Assembly: GCA_020629375.1 (NCBI GenBank)
Contig: JAHDDK010000005.1
Span: 1-64,000 of the forward strand
Direction of reading: 5' to 3'
Source: Acidimicrobiales bacterium
Lineage (GTDB): Bacteria > Actinomycetota > Acidimicrobiia > Acidimicrobiales > SHLQ01
DNA: 64,000 bases
The position numbers and the translations under genes were made by a program. Positions 59,501 to 64,000 of the stretch are shown in pieces. Each line of letters opens with the position of its first letter. Positions within the stretch are counted from its first letter, which is position 1. The notes beneath the pieces were generated by a model. It ran no database searches, had not been told where the DNA came from, and worked only from the letters and a program-made list of their open reading frames with translations.

Positions 59501-62500
59501 AACAGCTCCGTTGCCGATGGTTGACGACCGAGGTCGGCAGCAAGTTCGGCGGGCGTCGATGGCGGCGGTGGCGGCGGGTCGTTGTCGTCGTCATCGTCTC
59601 CCGGATTGCCTGAGCCTCCGCTACCGATGCTGTCGGGGTCTGGCCGTAGGAGGTCGAGGGGGTCCCACCACACTCCTGGTCGACTGTCGGTGGGTCGCGT
59701 TGCGTCGAGCACGTAGTTGTTGTCTTCGTCCAAGACGACGTGCGGGATCAAGGTGTCGGCAGGCCCATCGGCGTCCCGCGGCCATTCGGGGTCGCCTTGC
59801 TCGTGGTTGTAGAGCATGTCCTCGATGTTCGAGCTGTACACCTGGAACGACAGGGCCGGGTTGCCTTCGTTGAGCTCGGGATTCGGGTCACGGAACCCGA
59901 GCTTGTCGCTCGACAGCCAGATCTTCACATGGTTGTAGGGCGAACCGTTCGCATTCAGGCGGATCTCGCCTCGCGGGATGAACTCTCCGTCTTCGTTGAA
60001 TTCGCCGTACTCGATGAGATCGCCGACTCGTTCGCTCGACCCAGGATCGACCTGAAGCGTGATCTCGTACTCGTAGCGGAGTCCCTGAGCACCCGCGCTC
60101 AGGATCGACGGGATGGAACCCCGATCGCCAGGTGGCAAATCGTCATCGGAGTCCGTGTCGGGGAGATACTCGCCAACGAACTCGCCGAACTCGAATCCGT
60201 CGAGACCAGCTGGAATATGCGCTTCGCCGAGTCGACCTTGCGCTTTGTGGGGCATCGGGGTGAGGACGTTCAAGATGACCCGGTCACTCCCCTCCCCGCC
60301 GTCGATCAGCGTGCCGTCAGGGGCGACGAAGATCATGTAGTCGAGTGGATCCAGGTCGGCTTCGTTGACCAAGTAGTTGAACCTCTCCGGATCGAGGTTG
60401 GTCGCATTTCCCCAGCTCAGTGCGCCCATCTCGTCGACGTAGTCGTCGGTGAACCGCTCGACGTCGATCACATAAGTCACGTCGACCGAGGCGATGTCAT
60501 CGCCATCTCCGAGCTCGACCGTTATCGATCGCTCATCACCGAACCGAGGATTGAGGATCCGAGGGGTCACCGTGATGTCGTTGTCTTGCGCTTCCCGTCC
60601 ATCGGCGGATTGAACCTCGAAGTAGTCGCCGCCATCGCCGGTGCGGACGATGATGTCGTCCTCGTCAAGGTCATGACGAACCTCGTAGACGACCATGTCT
60701 CGGCCGTCTCCGGTCTCCCAGATGTCGGGGTTGTCGCTGCCGTAGTCGTCGGTGTCGAAGATCGTGCCATCGCCGTTTCGGGCGATGCTGCGGTCAGCGT
60801 CGCCATCAGCGCCGAGGACGACCTCGACGTCGTAGTCACCGTCGGGGCGGAGGCGGGGGCCAGATGGGTCGATGGGACCGATCCCGTCGGGAACATCGAT
60901 CCGGAGAATCTGTTCGTCGTAGCCGTCAGCGAAGCCCGCCGTGTCGTGGCCGTCCCCGATCTCGACAATCCCGTCCGAGCCGAGCGTGCTCCGGTCGTCG
61001 CCGGCGCCGCCGTCCAAGAAGACGTCTTCGCCAGAACCTCGAAGTCGATCGTCGCCGTCGTTTCCGTAGAGCGCAACGCTCCCGTCCCCCGCGACATCGA
61101 GGTCGTCCTCGCCTGCTCCACCGTCGAAGACGACTTCTCGCACATCGTCGAACTCGACGTCGTCGTCGCCGCCGCCGAGCTGTCCGCCGGCTGCGTGTTC
61201 GCTGTCTCGGCCATCGATGTTGAGGTTTTCGTCGTTGGGTGCGTAGAGCACGAAGCCGTCGTCGGTGTCGACGTTGATGTTGTTGACTCCGTCCTCGATC
61301 GTGACCACACCGTCGATGGTGAGCGTGTGGGTGTGGTCGGCCTTCGGGTCGTCGATGACCCGGAAGATGACGTCGTTGTCGAGCGAGCCCAGGAAGTCGA
61401 TCTCGGCCTCGGTGAGGCGGCCAGGGAACCAACCGTCGCGGGTGGGATGGAGTGTGTCGCCGAAGATGATGACGATCGTGTCGTTCGGGAACAACTCCGG
61501 GAGGTAGTTCTCGAAGCGGTTGTGCCCGGACCAGTCGCCGTCTCGGAATCCGTAGTCCGTTGCGATGAGGATCTCGAAGACTCGGCCGCCATCGATCGTG
61601 GCCGTATCGCTGTTCGGTAGCTCGTCATCACCGGTGAGCGGGGGCAGGTCGGGGTCGTAGTCGAGGTCGTCTTCGTCTCGCGGTCGCGGAATGACGGTGA
61701 CGCCGGGCAGCGTGAACGGCGGAAGTCCGTTGGTTCCTGGCTGCGTTGTGCCGGGCACGACAAAGCCTGCCGGGCACGGCAGGAGCGGCCCAACCCAGTT
61801 GTCCGGCGGGCCGTAGTAGTCCCCGTTCGGCAGCACGCACCATTCGCTTGCGGGGACGCCAGTCGACTCGCCAACGCCACAGTTCAATTCGACGCAGACA
61901 AGCGCGTTGACAACAGGTGTCACCACGTTGCCAACAGCCGGTAGGGCGAAGGAGTCGGGAGCCGGCGCCACGTTCAACGGAACGAAGCCCGAAGTGTTGG
62001 CATCAACCGGCGTCGCGTCAGAGGCCTGCGCCGTCGGAGAAATCCGGAGCACCGAATGCGAACGCGAGCCAAATTCGAGCTCAGACCCATCGGCGCCGGA
62101 GACAAGCAGCGTTGCCGTCACCGAGGAAACGTCGATATCGGCACTCAGCACGACAGTCGGCGGAGCGAGGAGGCTGCCAGTGACCGAGTCGATGACTCCG
62201 CCTGCGCCGTCGGTCAAGCGCAACACCAGCTGCGCATTGCGGCCAACAACATCAAGCGCTGGAACACCGGTCACCGTGAACGTGGCTTCGCCCACAATCC
62301 CCCCGTCGCCACAGGAGCACTCGACCGCGAGACCCGAGGCCTGGGCAGCCGCAAGCACTTCGTCGTCAGTCAGCGGATCTGCGCACTCGCCGAAAAGCAC
62401 CGATCCGTCTGGCTGACCACGCATACATCCCGTTGCAGCCCATTCGGCTGGCACTTGCGTACCCCCGGGGAAGTCCGAACACAGCTCGGCGATCTCCCAC

Positions 62501-62745
62501 TGACCGGCCGATCCGGCGAGCGGCGTGTACCCCACGCACTCGGCCGTCGCCGGGATCGGTAGCGGACCGACCGGTTCGGCTCCAGCATCGGTGACTTCTT
62601 CCGGAACCGCCTCCTCTTCGACTGCACCGACCGGTCCAGCCGCGGCGACCACGAGCACAGCAACCGTGATCACGGCGACAACTGGCCGATGGTGTAGGGA
62701 CGTAGACCATCGTGACGAAACAGGAAAACGCTGAAGGAGTGCCAT
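56557..62745 (-). CDS. Giant secreted protein (2062 aa): signal peptide, Cys-rich N-term, Asp/Gly RTX-like central repeats, Pro/Asp linker, long C-terminal coiled-coil module
   Basis: ORF; VVAVITVAVLVVAAAGPVGAVEEE; DGGAGEDDLDVAGDGSVALYGNDGDDRLRGSGEDVFLDGGAGDDRS; GDDDDDNDPPPPPPSTP; C-term related to 62917..64000. Confidence 0.85.
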   Translation of the reverse strand: MALLQRFPVSSRWSTSLHHRPVVAVITVAVLVVAAAGPVGAVEEEAVPEEVTDAGAEPVGPLPIPATAECVGYTPLAGSAGQWEIAELCSDFPGGTQVPAEWAATGCMRGQPDGSVLFGECADPLTDDEVLAAAQASGLAVECSCGDGGIVGEATFTVTGVPALDVVGRNAQLVLRLTDGAGGVIDSVTGSLLAPPTVVLSADIDVSSVTATLLVSGADGSELEFGSRSHSVLRISPTAQASDATPVDANTSGFVPLNVAPAPDSFALPAVGNVVTPVVNALVCVELNCGVGESTGVPASEWCVLPNGDYYGPPDNWVGPLLPCPAGFVVPGTTQPGTNGLPPFTLPGVTVIPRPRDEDDLDYDPDLPPLTGDDELPNSDTATIDGGRVFEILIATDYGFRDGDWSGHNRFENYLPELFPNDTIVIIFGDTLHPTRDGWFPGRLTEAEIDFLGSLDNDVIFRVIDDPKADHTHTLTIDGVVTIEDGVNNINVDTDDGFVLYAPNDENLNIDGRDSEHAAGGQLGGGDDDVEFDDVREVVFDGGAGEDDLDVAGDGSVALYGNDGDDRLRGSGEDVFLDGGAGDDRSTLGSDGIVEIGDGHDTAGFADGYDEQILRIDVPDGIGPIDPSGPRLRPDGDYDVEVVLGADGDADRSIARNGDGTIFDTDDYGSDNPDIWETGDGRDMVVYEVRHDLDEDDIIVRTGDGGDYFEVQSADGREAQDNDITVTPRILNPRFGDERSITVELGDGDDIASVDVTYVIDVERFTDDYVDEMGALSWGNATNLDPERFNYLVNEADLDPLDYMIFVAPDGTLIDGGEGSDRVILNVLTPMPHKAQGRLGEAHIPAGLDGFEFGEFVGEYLPDTDSDDDLPPGDRGSIPSILSAGAQGLRYEYEITLQVDPGSSERVGDLIEYGEFNEDGEFIPRGEIRLNANGSPYNHVKIWLSSDKLGFRDPNPELNEGNPALSFQVYSSNIEDMLYNHEQGDPEWPRDADGPADTLIPHVVLDEDNNYVLDATRPTDSRPGVWWDPLDLLRPDPDSIGSGGSGNPGDDDDDNDPPPPPPSTPAELAADLGRQPSATELFDFYARTTTISADGFQGMLTSFDVPGQTTLVGVSDLETPLTALTGQGLEGAILRNLGPDTMEFTAEYWNGETEDISLESGEAWEFGTEAQFHPVGLGTFMLDGQEVLTATTISDGGPLGLFTLDTLKQPDGSDYVSIGLPPPGQLMFSPGGSFGMASPLVVETVVELQSGDLLGNTAADHHLYGFPATYHAEGIVMPIDIASRNALIESGNGIGGWVDPNVYGNQIVGHTDFELQNEITKVAVIPHEVDGEWNYYLHFTRYEKLADGAASGTLNDIKNANGGTLYQYTSTVYSLNQLDIDTRLPGPVGSNNTRRDTLSPSDTDYDLDALEAELEQLIDSRPNFVIPSLNLGVDHAFTASGLSALDKRIIELENEIQKAKATTFDAVIENALSHVYGTFGDRTKIKEIDQHQLDEVLRETAGVFLDQFDVGALPNGTNGHDNVSVLPFGLNHDVAGLNTMVDLRTSEGELQRPAFGSDIDGILDFELAEINQLQSRPATKPIGDMLQAVRTFSDDSASPNEIEQATSLFYTAIAQAGAVIEGGGSAIASADKSGAAAIIGGLGGTIRQLGQTGVTQQWLTMSTIANNLAMSSLQLNARSAEGTAGFQGALIEANLNPEAKQNQVSQLELEAANYAASLFRQYHENQWNETWNQAVVEHQPVLQNNLDQKNALENYNVQLSQATAQHEQAVRIFNYQQSQDRANFDATVAGSRQRLTSAVDQQSVGNLAEINTLIADGDLIAQTLVDMGQQDKLKDLTYLRPVSYNGGVKYVPSIDAGAQAVVVDGRVIFADPALQPQPPTFTPPTAPVLTGEVADIPDLKYTAPLIDAALGSVTGQAFSPDIDAAVQNSVDQLYTLGQQGDFYQALNMATTIDGDQLGTVYVDALRTELLNQWEAEGFGGYSSIDDVPRDSSLGQIFGSLDRYEAQLNTSYRDYVQVSQMSDLLGGLTDYVIDASTQLSEVGWETLGSDSQLTYSIVNTLPK

Positions 62746-62916
62746 GAGTCGATCGTCTCATCGGCCTAACGGTTCATACGTACCGATTTAGGCCAGCTTG
62801 ACGTAGACGTAGGCAGTCACGACGTTGTACAACCCGGGAGCCGCGCTTCAGGCGGACACGTGATCTGGTTCACGACAGCGGTTCCATGGACGACCCCGCA
62901 TCCGACGACTGGGTCC

Positions 62917-64000
62917 TCAGTTCTTGGGCACGGTGTCCACCAGACGGAAGTTCGATGCTGCACCGTTTGCCCCGATCATCTCGTTCCAGGCGTCATTGAG
63001 GAATGCGTCGTTCGTGGCGAACATGTACGCCTCCAGGTCTCCGTATGCCGCCGAGAGCTGGTGCAGCTGGGCGTAGTCGCGGAACGCCGTGTTCAGGTCG
63101 GATTCCACCCGATCCAACGTTTCGAGCACGAAGCCGAACCACTCGGTGTCCGCGTAGCCATCGGCCGTTGCCTGTGCACGCAGCTCTGCTTCGATCTGCG
63201 ACGCAAATCGTGTACCCAGTGGCTCGCCATCGAGCTGAGCTTCAAGACTCGCAAGACCGTCCCAGTCCGAGTCGGCCACGTACTGGTGCATTTGGTCCAC
63301 GGTCCGAGACACCGCCGCGTCGACAGCTGGCGAATCGATCGCGCTGTCGATTGCATTCAGTCGAGTCGAGATCTGCGATTCGACGTACGCGATCTCGGGA
63401 GCCAGGGCAGCCTCGATCGAGAAGTCTGGGAAGGCGACCGTCGGCCGGACCGGCCGAGGCGCTCCGAGCATGTCGTCGTGGAACTGCACGGAGTAGATCG
63501 AATACTCACCCGTCTGCGCATCCGGAGTTGCGCCGTCGGGAAGTGCCGCCACCGCCGCAATCGTCGGGTTGGGGATGAGCACCTCCTCGCCGGTGAACGG
63601 GTTCGTGATCGGCGTCAGCACCGAGTGGTCCTCCAGCCTCAAGCCAATCGCTCGGGCGACCGCCGGGTCGGCCTCGGTGTTCATTCGATGCTCGACCGCG
63701 CCGGCGATCGCATTGCCCCGTCGAATGAGGTCGTTCATGATCGCCTCGTCTTCGAGGGCTCGGGCCAAGCGGAACTGCATCGACCCCGCCGAAGACGTGT
63801 CCGATCGACTCGTTTCGACGATGGTCCGGGCGAGGTCGCGGCGGCTCTCCCACTGGCTGAGCGTGTCTCCATACGTTTCGTCGATGCGAGCCACCTGGGC
63901 CTGATACGCAGCGATGTCGGCCTCCCGTTGCTCACGCACGTTCGAGAGTTGGGCATTGTCGGCGAGGATCTGATTCGTCAATTGCGCATGCTCGCTCCGA
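62917..64000 (-). CDS. Large protein paralogous at its C-terminus to the 2062-aa protein; 5' end beyond window
   Basis: Frame stays open to 64000 (RSEHAQLTNQILADNAQLSNVREQREADIAAYQAQ...); C-term LDRVESDLNTAFRDYAQLHQLSAAYGDLEAYM...FRLVDTVPKN aligns to LDRYEAQLNTSYRDYVQVSQMSDLLGGLTDYV...YSIVNTLPK. The ORF-track M at 63981 is a TTG and probably not the start. Confidence 0.85.
   Translation of the reverse strand, partial: RSEHAQLTNQILADNAQLSNVREQREADIAAYQAQVARIDETYGDTLSQWESRRDLARTIVETSRSDTSSAGSMQFRLARALEDEAIMNDLIRRGNAIAGAVEHRMNTEADPAVARAIGLRLEDHSVLTPITNPFTGEEVLIPNPTIAAVAALPDGATPDAQTGEYSIYSVQFHDDMLGAPRPVRPTVAFPDFSIEAALAPEIAYVESQISTRLNAIDSAIDSPAVDAAVSRTVDQMHQYVADSDWDGLASLEAQLDGEPLGTRFASQIEAELRAQATADGYADTEWFGFVLETLDRVESDLNTAFRDYAQLHQLSAAYGDLEAYMFATNDAFLNDAWNEMIGANGAASNFRLVDTVPKN

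Noticed and set aside
59740-61620. 626-aa plus-strand ORF in the ORF track
   Set aside because: Antisense to the convincing 2062-aa minus CDS; Val/Asp/Arg-rich shadow translation with no domain motifs, common in high-GC DNA.
63979-63981. TTG at 63981 as the start of the C-terminal paralogue
   Set aside because: The frame stays open to the window edge with coiled-coil-like sequence, so the true start is outside the window.
1-64000. CRISPR arrays, IS elements, phage genes, rRNA/tRNA operons
   Set aside because: No regularly spaced repeats, transposase/integrase motifs or RNA gene signatures were recognised. Frequent CGATCG words probably reflect codon usage; an observed/expected k-mer count would be needed to say more.

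Overview
High-GC chromosomal window. F420/LLM oxidoreductases, a LppX/LprG-type lipoprotein and a Tad/Flp pilus locus point to an actinobacterium, perhaps Acidimicrobiia-like (inference). No rRNA, tRNA, CRISPR array or transposase was recognised. The first ~48 kb is mostly ordinary metabolic, transport and regulatory genes: GT81-like glycosyltransferase, D-2-hydroxyacid dehydrogenase, SDR, three LLM oxidoreductases, HDAC-family deacetylase, agmatinase family, TldD, DXS, shikimate kinase, cyclophilin, M20 peptidase, EamA, HSL-type esterase, CapA, a ProC-like reductase, and a GT2 + excalibur-GH26 pair. The most interesting part is 45.6-64.0 kb on the minus strand. It holds a compact Tad/Flp pilus operon: CpaB, TadZ, TadA, TadB, TadC, a 56-aa Flp pilin missing from the ORF track, three TadE/G-like proteins, a DivIVA-domain protein, a small membrane protein and a prepilin peptidase, followed by a LuxR/LAL regulator. 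Directly upstream are two large paralogous proteins (one 2062-aa secreted; the other runs off the window) that share a C-terminal coiled-coil/helical module I cannot assign to a family. Other notable signals are a 5' leader before the GT2 gene with two mutually exclusive stems; phased palindromic operators before two TetR-type operons; an LprG/P55-like operon whose MFS frame runs without a stop into a Shine-Dalgarno-preceded membrane-anchored repeat protein; a tandem TetR-TetR protein; a degenerate DraG-like/dual-specificity-phosphatase fusion; and a shikimate kinase with a C-terminal TM anchor. All calls come from reading the sequence and ORF track; no searches were run.
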